Shown piece after piece: positions 8,073-15,918 of a stretch of DNA of 64,000 nt. The DNA comes from CADEEV01 sp032127875 (GTDB lineage Bacteria; Acidobacteriota; Vicinamibacteria; Fen-336), in the NCBI GenBank assembly GCA_032127875.1, contig JAQBHI010000126.1:1-64000 (forward strand). The letters run 5' to 3'. Positions within the stretch are counted from its first letter, which is position 1; every line of letters begins with the position of its first letter. The notes beneath the pieces were generated by a model, which worked only from the letters and a program-made list of their open reading frames with translations, did not search any database and was not told where the DNA came from. The position numbers were made by a program, and so were the translations under genes.

Positions 8073-9040
8073 GCGGCCTCGAGGCGTTTCACGAGAAGGC
8101 GTAGGGCGTCCGGGCCGATCGGGTCCCCGAACAGGTAGGGCAGCGAGACCAGCGGGGCCTGGATGTCGCGCCGCAGGCGCTTTTCGAAGAACTGCGTCAG
8201 CTTGCGCCGGCGGATCTGGCGCCGGGCGGCGGCTAGTGCCGCGCCCAGATCGGCGTCGCGAGCGAGCCGGCCGCTGGCTCCCTGGGCGCACAGGCGCAAC
8301 ACGTCGGCTTCCTCTTCGTTCGTGAAACGGCGCTCATGGGCTGCATTCAGCACCGTCGCCGCGCAGCTGATGCCGAGCTCCTGCGTCGCGAGCCGGTAAA
8401 ACCAGGCGGCCTCGACGGCGGCCATTTCCTCCGGGATCGCGACCACCACCAGCGCCGTTCGCCGCGCATCGCGCAACAGCGTGAGAATGCGCCGGGCATT
8501 CGCGCCGATTGGCCCGACGGGGACGGCCGCGGCCGCGGCCTGGGGCACTCTCAGGAACGAGAGGCCATGGCCGGTGGCCGGGGCGTCGACGATCACGAGG
8601 TCGAAGCGTGGCTTGCGCGACCAGCCTTGCGTCTGCTCCTCGAGCAGCATGATCTTGCCGAGGACCATCAGCTCCTTGAGGCCCGGCGCGGCCGCGAAGA
8701 AGCGGTGATAGATCGGGCTCGCGAGAACGCGCCGCGCCAGCGCTTCGATCTTCACGACATGGCCGACGTATTCGTCCATCACGGCCTGGGGCCGGAGGTT
8801 GACCGTGAAGAGATTGGGTCGCGCCTGCGTGATCGAGCCGCCGGAATCGCTCGAGCCCAGGTAGCCTGCCGCCTCGCGGGGCGTATCGATTTCCACCAGC
8901 AGGGTGCGCTTGCCCCGCTCGGACGCCGCCAGCGCGAGCGCTGTGCCGGTGACGCTCTTGCCCACGCCGCCCTTGCCTGAGAGCACGAGCAGGCGCCTCT
9001 CGAAGAGCTGGTCGAGGATCACGCGGCTGGAGCCTAACAT
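8069..9040 (-). CDS. ArsA/MinD-like ATPase, first of three
   Basis: First gene of the cluster, 323 residues. It has a complete deviant Walker A (SGKGGVGKSV), VEIDTPREAAGYLG in place of the usual switch I, and VIVDAPATGHGLSFLRVP. The last pattern matches the partner protein in the paired ArsA genes of several GC-rich phyla. The C-terminus is a helical arm with KLTQFFEKRL. I use the ATG at 9040. An in-frame ATG at 9073 would overlap the divergent glycosyltransferase start and is less likely. It runs into the next ATPase through a GTGA overlap. Confidence 0.88.
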   Translation of the reverse strand: MLGSSRVILDQLFERRLLVLSGKGGVGKSVTGTALALAASERGKRTLLVEIDTPREAAGYLGSSDSGGSITQARPNLFTVNLRPQAVMDEYVGHVVKIEALARRVLASPIYHRFFAAAPGLKELMVLGKIMLLEEQTQGWSRKPRFDLVIVDAPATGHGLSFLRVPQAAAAAVPVGPIGANARRILTLLRDARRTALVVVAIPEEMAAVEAAWFYRLATQELGISCAATVLNAAHERRFTNEEEADVLRLCAQGASGRLARDADLGAALAAARRQIRRRKLTQFFEKRLRRDIQAPLVSLPYLFGDPIGPDALRLLVKRLEAA

Positions 9041-9071
9041 GCGGCGAATCGAATAGAATTCCGAGGCTTCC

Positions 9072-9839
9072 ATGACCAGCCAGCTGCCCGCTGCGGCAAA
9101 GCAGAAGCCGCGCGTCGTGATCGTGATGCCGGCCTACAACGCGGCCAAGACGCTCGAGGACACGTTCCGGGCGATCCCCGCCGGGTATTACGACGAGATC
9201 GTCGTCGTGGACGACCACAGCCGCGATGACACCACCGGACTCGCCGAGCGTCTCAACCTCAAGGCGATCCGCCACCCGCACAATGTCGGCTACGGTGGCA
9301 ACCAGAAGACCTGCTACATGGAGGCGCTGCGCGACGGCGCCGAGATCGTGATCATGCTCCACCCCGACGGCCAGTACGACCCGACGATCCTTCCCGAGAT
9401 GGTCAAGCCGATCGCGGAAGGCCGGGCCGAGATGGTGCTCGGCTCACGCATGCTGACCCCCGGCGGCGCCAAGCGCGGCGGCATGCCGCTGTGGAAGCGC
9501 ATCGCCAACCGCTGCCTCACGAGCCTCGAGAACCTGGCGATGGGCCAGAGGTTCAGCGAGTGCCACACGGGGTATCGGGCGTACAGCCGGCGCTTCCTGG
9601 AGACCGTGCCGTTCCTGCGCAATTCGAATGGCTTCGTGTTCGACACCGAGGTCATCTTCCAGGCCGTGCACTTCGGGCTGCCGGTCGTCGAGGTGCCGGT
9701 CTCGACCCGTTATTTCGACGATGCCTCGTCGGTCGGCTTCCGGGCGGGCGTCGTCTACGGTCTGGGCACGTTGTGGACGGCCACCCGCTTCCTGCTCCAC
9801 CGAGCCGGGCTCGTCGAGTCCCCGAAGTTTCGGCGCTAG
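9072..9839 (+). CDS. Family 2 glycosyltransferase (dolichyl-phosphate mannosyltransferase type)
   Basis: This 255-residue GT-A enzyme begins with VVIVMPAYNAAKTLEDT and has the VVVDDHSRDDT metal/nucleotide site, LHPDGQYDP and SECHTGYRAYSR, all typical of the DPM1-like family. Such enzymes move a sugar from GDP or UDP to a polyprenyl phosphate or lipid carrier. There are no C-terminal membrane helices, so it is soluble or peripheral. It is divergent from the ATPase cluster. TAGAAT at 9054-9059 is 12 bases before the ATG, a likely -10 box giving a very short leader. Confidence 0.9.
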   Translation: MTSQLPAAAKQKPRVVIVMPAYNAAKTLEDTFRAIPAGYYDEIVVVDDHSRDDTTGLAERLNLKAIRHPHNVGYGGNQKTCYMEALRDGAEIVIMLHPDGQYDPTILPEMVKPIAEGRAEMVLGSRMLTPGGAKRGGMPLWKRIANRCLTSLENLAMGQRFSECHTGYRAYSRRFLETVPFLRNSNGFVFDTEVIFQAVHFGLPVVEVPVSTRYFDDASSVGFRAGVVYGLGTLWTATRFLLHRAGLVESPKFRR

Positions 9840-9851
9840 GCGCCGCTCAGT

Positions 9852-9995
9852 CCCTCGAATGCCGGCTTTGGCCGTGCCACGAACCATCTCGTTCAAGCGG
9901 AACATCACCTGCGCGCGAGCGCCGCCACCCATGCGCCGGTAGCTCTCGATTTGAACCGCGTCAGCGTCCGGGCTCGTGTCCGCGGCGATCGGCAT
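9852..9995 (-). pseudogene. 5-prime remnant of a TSP-type hypothetical gene
   Basis: On the minus strand an ATG at 9995 begins a frame reading MPIAADTSPDADAVQIESYR, then a helix ending at about TAKAGIRG. I recognise this as the N-terminus of a common short hypothetical family (DTSPEA...VQ...RRM...AGIR...), normally about 90-120 residues. After roughly 48 residues the similarity stops and the frame runs antisense into the glycosyltransferase gene. It looks like a gene truncated at its 3-prime end by a rearrangement. The assignment is from memory of the family. Confidence 0.5.
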
Positions 9996-10065
9996 GCGGT
10001 AGCTTGGCACTCGGGCTCCAGGGCGCCCTTTGAGCCCGTCCCGCCATGGCGGCTCCTGTCCGAGC

Positions 10066-11748
10066 TCAGCGTCCAGCGACGAAGAAGTGGCCCGCGTTCT
10101 GGGCGTAGAGCCGGCCCTCGGCATCGATCGAGAGTGGCGTGTAGGCAGAGCCCAGAGGCCGTTCCAGGAATACGCTCCTGCGCAGCGTCCCGTCCGAACG
10201 GATCGCGTAGAGAAAGCCGTCCTCCGCGATCCCGAAGACGTCGCCATTGCGATCGAGCGCGGGGGCGTTGATGCACCATTCGAAGCCATTCGGATTGAGA
10301 AAATGCCAGTCGGGTGCGAGCGTGTCGCCGCGCAGCTGTGTCACGAAGTACTGGCCCTCGAGCGGATCGGTGGCGCAGCTTCCGCAGTAGGAGCCGACGC
10401 CGCCGTAGTGGTTGTCCTTGACCACGATGCTGTAGCCGGCGCCGGTCGCGCGCACCGCCGGAGTAGTGTCCCAGCCGAAGTCGTAGGCCGCCAGATAGCG
10501 ACCGTTCGCGTCGAACTTCATCAGATGGCCGCGGGAATAGTTGTAGCGTGAGAACGCGCCGTAGAGGATGCTGCCGTCGGGTGCCACCACGGGTGAGGAG
10601 GACGAGAGGTCGGTCACTTCGCCGTCGCCGAGGCGGTTCGTCAGTGGGTTGACGCCGAGGCGGGAGCCGCTGCGGCAGCCGCCTGCTGCGCCGTTCGGCG
10701 GCAGCACACCTCCGCCCGAAGCCGGCACGCCGCAGCCGTCGGCGAAGCGCTCGCGCAGGGTCGATGTGAAGCGCGGCGACAGGTCGGCGTTCACGGCGAC
10801 CAGGGAGCCGTAGCGGGCGTTGAAGTGCGCGCGGCTCACCGTGTACACCGTCCCGTCGTGCCCGATCACCGGCCCCACGTTGACGCCCGGCCGCTGAGAA
10901 CCGCAGGCGGCGCTCGGCGGCGTCGCGTCGGCACTTGGGGGCCAGGGCAGCGGCTCGGTCGTGAAGCTGGTCAGGCACTCTGCGCGAGCGCCCGGCGCTC
11001 CGCTGACGATGTCGGCGTAACGGGCGAGGCTGGCACGCCCATCGCTCGTTACCCGCACGAGCCAGGCGTCCTGTACATCGCGCCGCCAGGGGTCGGCGGG
11101 ATCGAGCCGCAGGGCGTTGTAGTAGATCTCGCCATTCGCTGTGGCGGCGAGTGGTCCGGAAGCGAAAATCCGGGGATCCAGCGAGGCGCCGAACGGATTG
11201 ATGCGCGTGACCAACGAACCGTCGTTCACGTCGAGCTTGATGAGCGTCCCAGCGGCGCCGGGAACGTACAGGAATCCACCGGCGAGGGCGCCCTGATTCA
11301 CGGGTTCCCAGCGCAGCACGCCGCCGGGAGGCACGGGCTTCCAGTCCGAGCGATAGTTCCAGATTTCGCTCAGGCTTCCGTTCTGCCAGTGCAGGCGCTT
11401 CCAGTTCCACTCCTGCGAGGCCCAGTTGTCCGGGCCCGTGTACGTGCCGGACTTCGTCATCAGGAACACGTCGTCGCCCGAGGCCAGCGGCACCGGGTAG
11501 TGGACGAGTAGCGCCCCGCGGCCCGAGGTCTGGATCTCCTGTGGCACGAACGGATCGACGACCGTCTCGAAGAGCAGGCGGTCCGGGCTCTGGGCAACGA
11601 CATCGAGGGTGCCCGTGTGTTGCGGGTTCTGGCCCCATTGCGGCCAGGCCACAGGACCCGAGACGGGGGGCGTCCCGGCGCTCTCGTTTCCGCCACAGGA
11701 GGGCATCAGCAGAAGGCAAAGGACGCCGATCGGGGCTCGGGTGTTCAT
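10066..11748 (-). CDS. Lipoprotein with PQQ-like beta-propeller
   Basis: This 560-residue exported protein starts MNTRAPIGVLCLLLMPSCGG, a lipoprotein signal with the lipid-carrying Cys at the end of PSC. The mature part has repeating blade-like segments such as SPVVAPDGSILYGAFSR, PALDRNGDVFGIAEDGFLYAI and PLSIDAEGRLYAQN, typical of the PQQ enzyme/BamB repeat. WPQWGQNPQHTG near the N-terminus is a usual opening of such propellers. Several Cys pairs (CGSC, CGS) suggest disulfides. No catalytic PQQ ligands can be assigned, so a scaffold or binding role is more likely than a dehydrogenase. The frame is open further upstream, but the lipobox fixes the start. TACGCT lies eight bases before the ATG. 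Confidence 0.75.
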   Translation of the reverse strand: MNTRAPIGVLCLLLMPSCGGNESAGTPPVSGPVAWPQWGQNPQHTGTLDVVAQSPDRLLFETVVDPFVPQEIQTSGRGALLVHYPVPLASGDDVFLMTKSGTYTGPDNWASQEWNWKRLHWQNGSLSEIWNYRSDWKPVPPGGVLRWEPVNQGALAGGFLYVPGAAGTLIKLDVNDGSLVTRINPFGASLDPRIFASGPLAATANGEIYYNALRLDPADPWRRDVQDAWLVRVTSDGRASLARYADIVSGAPGARAECLTSFTTEPLPWPPSADATPPSAACGSQRPGVNVGPVIGHDGTVYTVSRAHFNARYGSLVAVNADLSPRFTSTLRERFADGCGVPASGGGVLPPNGAAGGCRSGSRLGVNPLTNRLGDGEVTDLSSSSPVVAPDGSILYGAFSRYNYSRGHLMKFDANGRYLAAYDFGWDTTPAVRATGAGYSIVVKDNHYGGVGSYCGSCATDPLEGQYFVTQLRGDTLAPDWHFLNPNGFEWCINAPALDRNGDVFGIAEDGFLYAIRSDGTLRRSVFLERPLGSAYTPLSIDAEGRLYAQNAGHFFVAGR

Positions 11749-11912
11749 GGCGGGAAAGCGTACCTCATCCGGGGGAGTTGATTGAACAGGCCGGATATTC
11801 ATCTTGTTGATCGCCGAGCGATGAAGTGTGCCGGCTCTCGTGAACCAGTGCTGGACAGTCGGAGGCAACTCTGCTCGAATAGGCGAATAAAAGGCGAAAC
11901 ATCAGAAAAACC

Positions 11913-14900
11913 GTGTACGTCGAGCTCCATGCCGCTTCGGCCTTCTCGTTCCTGCGCGCTGCGTCCCTGCCTGAAGAGCTCGTGGCGCGCGCGGCGGAGC
12001 TGGGCTATCCAAGCCTGGCACTCGTCGATCGCGACGGCATCTCGGGCGCGCCGCGTTTCTTCAAGGCCGCGAAGGCCGCGGGCATCCGGCCGATCGTGGG
12101 CGCCGAGTTGAGCCTGCGCGGCGGGGGCGCGCTGCCGCTCGTCGTCGAGAGCCGAGAGGGCTACCAGAACCTGTGCCGGCTCATCACGCGCATGAAGGCC
12201 GGCGTGCCGAAAGGCACGGGGACGCTCGAGCTTACGGCCCTGGAAGGCAACGTCGCCGGCCTCGTGGCGTTGCCGGGAGTCGGGGCGCTGGGCCACCCGC
12301 CCGACACCGATCGGCTCGCGCATCTGCTTGCGGCTTTCGGCCCACGCAGCGTGGCGATCGAGGTGCAACGGCATCGCCGCCGCGAACAGGAGGCCAGGAA
12401 CCGGGCGCTGCTCGACATGGCAGACAGCCTCGGCCTTCAAGCCGTCGCGACGAACGGCGTGCGGCATGCGCTCTCGCAGGGGCGGGCGCTGCTGGACGTG
12501 CTCACCTGCATCCGCGAGAAGCGGACGCTGGCCACGGCCGGGCGCCTGCTGGCCGACAACGCCGAGCGCCAGCTGAAGGCGCCGCAGGCGATCGAGGCGC
12601 TCTTCCGCGATCGCCCCGAACTGCTGCGCAACGTGGCGGCGCTCGCCGAGCGCCTCAGCTTCACGCTCGACGATCTTGGCTACCGCTTCCCCGAGTACCC
12701 GGTGCCGGCGGGGGAGACGATGCAGTCGCACCTGGCGCAGGCGACCGACGCCGGCGCTCGCGAACGTTACCGGCCGTACCACGAGAAGGCCCGCCGCCAG
12801 ATCGAGCGCGAGCTGGCGTTGATCGGCAAGCTGGAGCTGGCCGGCTACTTCCTCATCGTCTGGGACCTCGTGAACTTCTGCCGGCGAGAAGGGATTCTCG
12901 TTCAGGGTCGCGGCTCGGCGGCGAACAGCGCCGTCTGCTACAGCCTCGGCATCACGGCCGTGGACCCCGTCGGCATGGAGCTGCTCTTCGAGCGTTTCCT
13001 GTCCGAGGAGCGCGGCGAGTGGCCCGACATCGACCTCGACCTGCCCAGCGGCGGCAAGCGCGAGCGCGTGATCCAGTACGTCTACGAGCGCTACGGCGAG
13101 CGCGGCGCGGCGATGACCGCCAACGTCATCACCTATCGCGACCGCAGCGCCTCGCGCGAGATCGGCAAGGCGCTCGGCATCCCGCTCACGGAGATCGAGC
13201 AGCTCGCGCGTTACATGCGCCGCTTCGAGTTCGTGGACCCGGACGACACGCTCGCGAAGCGGCTGCGCGAAGCGGGCTTCGACACGGGCGACTCGCGCAT
13301 CCGGCTGTTCGCACGGCTGTGGGGCGAGATCCAGGACCTGCCGCGGCACCTGGGCCAGCACTCGGGCGGGATGGTGATCGCACAGGGCGCCCTCGACAGC
13401 GTAGTGCCGCTGGAGCCGGCCTCGATGCCGAGCCGGGTGATCGTGCAATGGGACAAGGAGGACTGCGCCGACTTGGGGATCATCAAGGTCGACCTGCTCG
13501 GCCTCGGGATGCTGGCGGCCCTCGAGGACTGCATCTCGATGTTGCGTGGGCGCGGCGTCGAAGTGGACCTTGCGCACCTGCCGCAGGACGACCCGAAGGT
13601 CTATGCGATGCTGCGGGAGGCCGACACCGTTGGCCTGTTCCAGGTCGAGAGCCGCGCCCAGATGGCGACGCTGCCGCGCCTGAAGCCCGAGCGCTTCTAC
13701 GACCTCGTGGTCGAAGTCGCGATCATCCGGCCGGGACCGATCGTGGGCAAGATGGTCCACCCGTACCTGGACCGGCGCGCCGGGCGCGAGGGGGTCCGCT
13801 ATCCGCATCCGTCGCTTGAGCCGATCCTCGCCCGCACGCTGGGCGTGCCACTGTTCCAGGAGCAGCTGCTGCGCATGGCGATGACGGCGGCCGGCTTCAC
13901 CGGCGGCGAGGCCGAGGAGCTGCGCCGGGCCATGGGTTTCAAGCGCTCGCAGAAGCGGATGGCCTCGATCGAGGCGCGGTTGCGCGCGGGCATGCTGCGG
14001 AACGGCATCACGGGCGAGGCCCAGGAGCAGATCGTGCGCTCCATCGCCTCGTTCGCGCTGTACGGGTTTCCCGAGTCCCACGCCGCGAGCTTCGCACTCA
14101 TCGCCTATGCCAGCGCCTACCTGAAGGCCTACCATCCGGCGGCCTTCGTGGCGTCGCTGCTCAACAACCAGCCGATGGGCTTCTACCATCCGACGACGCT
14201 CGTGAAGGACGCGCAGCGCCACGGAGTGCGCTTCGAAGCGGTGGACGTGACGCGAAGCGACTGGGACGCGACACTCACGGACGGCGGCGTGCGTCTCGGG
14301 CTGGGTTGTGTCGCGGGCCTGCGCCGCGAGGCGGGGGAGCGGATCGTCGTCGAGCGCGCAGGCGCAGCGTTCGCATCGCTGCAGGATTTCGTCGACCGCG
14401 CCTCGCTGCGCCAGGACGAGTTGCGGATCCTCGCCGAGATCGGCGCGCTCAACGCCTTCGGACTGACTCGGCGGAGTGCCTTGTGGCAGGTGGAGCGCGC
14501 GGCGCGCCCGCGCGGGCCGCTGCTACGCGACGTTCCCGAGGTGCTCGATGACTCACCGCTGCCGGAGATGACGTTTCCCGAGCGCCTGACCCGGGATCTT
14601 CGCGGCACGGGGCTCACGGCCGGCCCGCACCCGATGCTGCTCTATCGCGAATCGCTGGTGGCGCGCGGCGTGAGGCGCGCGGTCGAGTTGTCGCGGCTCG
14701 AGGACGGTGCGCGTGTGAGCGTGGCAGGCGCCGTGATCTGCCGGCAGCGGCCCGGTACAGCCAAGGGCTTCCTGTTTCTGACGCTCGAAGACGAGACCGG
14801 CCTCGCCAACGTGACGGTGCGTCCCGACCTGTTCCAGCGGGCGAAAGGCGTTCTGGTGAACACCGGAATTCTCGAGGTCGAAGGCATCTTGCAAAACCTC

Positions 14901-14978
14901 GAAGGTACGTCGGTCCGTGCGCTTTCCGTCCGGCCTCTGGGCAAAGCCCCTATCTCGATGTCACGGAATTTTCGATAG
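11913..14978 (+). CDS. dnaE2: Error-prone DNA polymerase III alpha subunit DnaE2
   Basis: This 1021-residue C-family polymerase performs mutagenic translesion synthesis. The PHP domain is at the N-terminus (YVELHAASAFSFLRA, LALVDRDG). The palm carries WPDIDLDLPSG with two catalytic Asp residues, and a third Asp lies in VDLLGLGML. The C-terminal OB fold is around GAVICRQRPGTAKGFLFLTL. There is no beta-clamp-binding or tau-binding extension like that of DnaE1. GTG at 11913 is the only sensible start. DnaE2 normally acts with ImuA and ImuB; neither is within 10 kb, and I see no clear LexA box upstream. Confidence 0.93.
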   Translation: MYVELHAASAFSFLRAASLPEELVARAAELGYPSLALVDRDGISGAPRFFKAAKAAGIRPIVGAELSLRGGGALPLVVESREGYQNLCRLITRMKAGVPKGTGTLELTALEGNVAGLVALPGVGALGHPPDTDRLAHLLAAFGPRSVAIEVQRHRRREQEARNRALLDMADSLGLQAVATNGVRHALSQGRALLDVLTCIREKRTLATAGRLLADNAERQLKAPQAIEALFRDRPELLRNVAALAERLSFTLDDLGYRFPEYPVPAGETMQSHLAQATDAGARERYRPYHEKARRQIERELALIGKLELAGYFLIVWDLVNFCRREGILVQGRGSAANSAVCYSLGITAVDPVGMELLFERFLSEERGEWPDIDLDLPSGGKRERVIQYVYERYGERGAAMTANVITYRDRSASREIGKALGIPLTEIEQLARYMRRFEFVDPDDTLAKRLREAGFDTGDSRIRLFARLWGEIQDLPRHLGQHSGGMVIAQGALDSVVPLEPASMPSRVIVQWDKEDCADLGIIKVDLLGLGMLAALEDCISMLRGRGVEVDLAHLPQDDPKVYAMLREADTVGLFQVESRAQMATLPRLKPERFYDLVVEVAIIRPGPIVGKMVHPYLDRRAGREGVRYPHPSLEPILARTLGVPLFQEQLLRMAMTAAGFTGGEAEELRRAMGFKRSQKRMASIEARLRAGMLRNGITGEAQEQIVRSIASFALYGFPESHAASFALIAYASAYLKAYHPAAFVASLLNNQPMGFYHPTTLVKDAQRHGVRFEAVDVTRSDWDATLTDGGVRLGLGCVAGLRREAGERIVVERAGAAFASLQDFVDRASLRQDELRILAEIGALNAFGLTRRSALWQVERAARPRGPLLRDVPEVLDDSPLPEMTFPERLTRDLRGTGLTAGPHPMLLYRESLVARGVRRAVELSRLEDGARVSVAGAVICRQRPGTAKGFLFLTLEDETGLANVTVRPDLFQRAKGVLVNTGILEVEGILQNLEGTSVRALSVRPLGKAPISMSRNFR

Positions 14979-14982
14979 CCCT

Positions 14983-15918
14983 TCAGGCGCTGGGAACGGT
15001 TTCGTCCCCGCCGGCGTGTTCCAGGTACGACAACATGCCGCCCGCGAGCAGCGCGGTGTAGTCCATTGCCAACTCGAAGTTGTCCTCGAACACGTCCAGC
15101 AGGCCTTCGATCGTGCCGTGAAGGGCTCGCACGGGCGTCAGGGTGGTGGCCGAGAACCAGTGGCGGACCTCGGCCACCGCCTCCATCGCGCCGATCGCGT
15201 GGGGATGGCCCACCTCGAAGCTGAGCTTGTGCGCCTGCGAAGCGCAGCCGACACGACCGTCGACCACCAGCAACACGTAGGGGGCGGGATCGGCCTCTGC
15301 CCACAGTGAGACGCCGGCGTCGAAGTGGACCTCGGTGAGGCCGCGAGACAGCTCAGCGAGGGCGTTGATGCTGCCGCGCGCGAAGGGCGTCATCTGGCGT
15401 AGAAAATGGATTCGTTCCACGAAGTCGAGTTGACCCGAGGCAAGATCCGTCGGCGGGGGTGAGGCTGGGAACTGCTGCGGCCCGACGCGCTGTTGCACCG
15501 AGATCGCCCAGCGAGAGAGGTATTGGAGCGTGCGGTGCACGATCACGAAGTGGTCCTCGCAGACCTCGAACAGTGCGTCCGCGTCGAGCTCCAACGTGAA
15601 GCTGTCGACGTCCGCGATTCCAAGGTAGCCTCGGCTGTCCCGGGCGAGCACCGCCAGGGCGCCCATCGGCGTTCCCGGTCCTGCGCCGGCGACCGGGGTG
15701 CCCCCCCGGGAGGCGCGGATGTAGCCATCGAGCACGAACTGGATCCGGCTGACGGGTTCGCCCTCGCGTTGCACGACCGCGTCCTTCGGGAACGACCGCT
15801 CGCGGAGCAGCTCCGCGAGCGCCGCCAGCGAGTCGTTTGGCAGCTGTGAGAAGGCCGGAACCTTTTTCAGATAGAGGATCCGCTCCAGCGTGCCGATCAT
15901 CCCGCCCCGTTCAGGCAC
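14983..15918 (-). CDS. Protein with two cyclic-nucleotide-binding domains
   Basis: This 311-residue protein has two Crp-like cNMP-binding folds, at about 15-130 (FSQLPNDSLAALAELLRERS, VVQREGEPVSRIQFVLDGYI) and about 175-290 (FARGSINALAELSRGLTEV, LLVVDGRVG). There is no DNA-binding domain. The phosphate-binding cassette (RGExA) is not recognisable in either, so ligand binding is uncertain. It overlaps the end of the transporter/HEAT gene by eight bases and is surely co-expressed with it; an inner ATG at 15900 is an alternative start. It may be a regulatory partner of the transporter. Confidence 0.8.
   Translation of the reverse strand: MPERGGMIGTLERILYLKKVPAFSQLPNDSLAALAELLRERSFPKDAVVQREGEPVSRIQFVLDGYIRASRGGTPVAGAGPGTPMGALAVLARDSRGYLGIADVDSFTLELDADALFEVCEDHFVIVHRTLQYLSRWAISVQQRVGPQQFPASPPPTDLASGQLDFVERIHFLRQMTPFARGSINALAELSRGLTEVHFDAGVSLWAEADPAPYVLLVVDGRVGCASQAHKLSFEVGHPHAIGAMEAVAEVRHWFSATTLTPVRALHGTIEGLLDVFEDNFELAMDYTALLAGGMLSYLEHAGGDETVPSA

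Noticed and set aside
5719..9040. Arsenic-resistance operon
   Set aside because: Three ArsA-type ATPases are present, but no arsB/acr3, arsR, arsC or arsD, and the ATPases have GET3/MinD-like features.
11870..11912. Repeated AGGCGAA units upstream of dnaE2 as a LexA operator
   Set aside because: They are direct, not palindromic, and match no LexA box I know.
11799..14222. Long minus-strand frame antisense to dnaE2
   Set aside because: It is the shadow of a GC-rich gene; its composition is His/Gln/Arg-rich low complexity and it has no domain.
15700..15720. G/C run in the cNMP-binding gene as another repeat copy
   Set aside because: Only a short C7/G run is shared; the rest of the repeat is absent and the run is in coding sequence.
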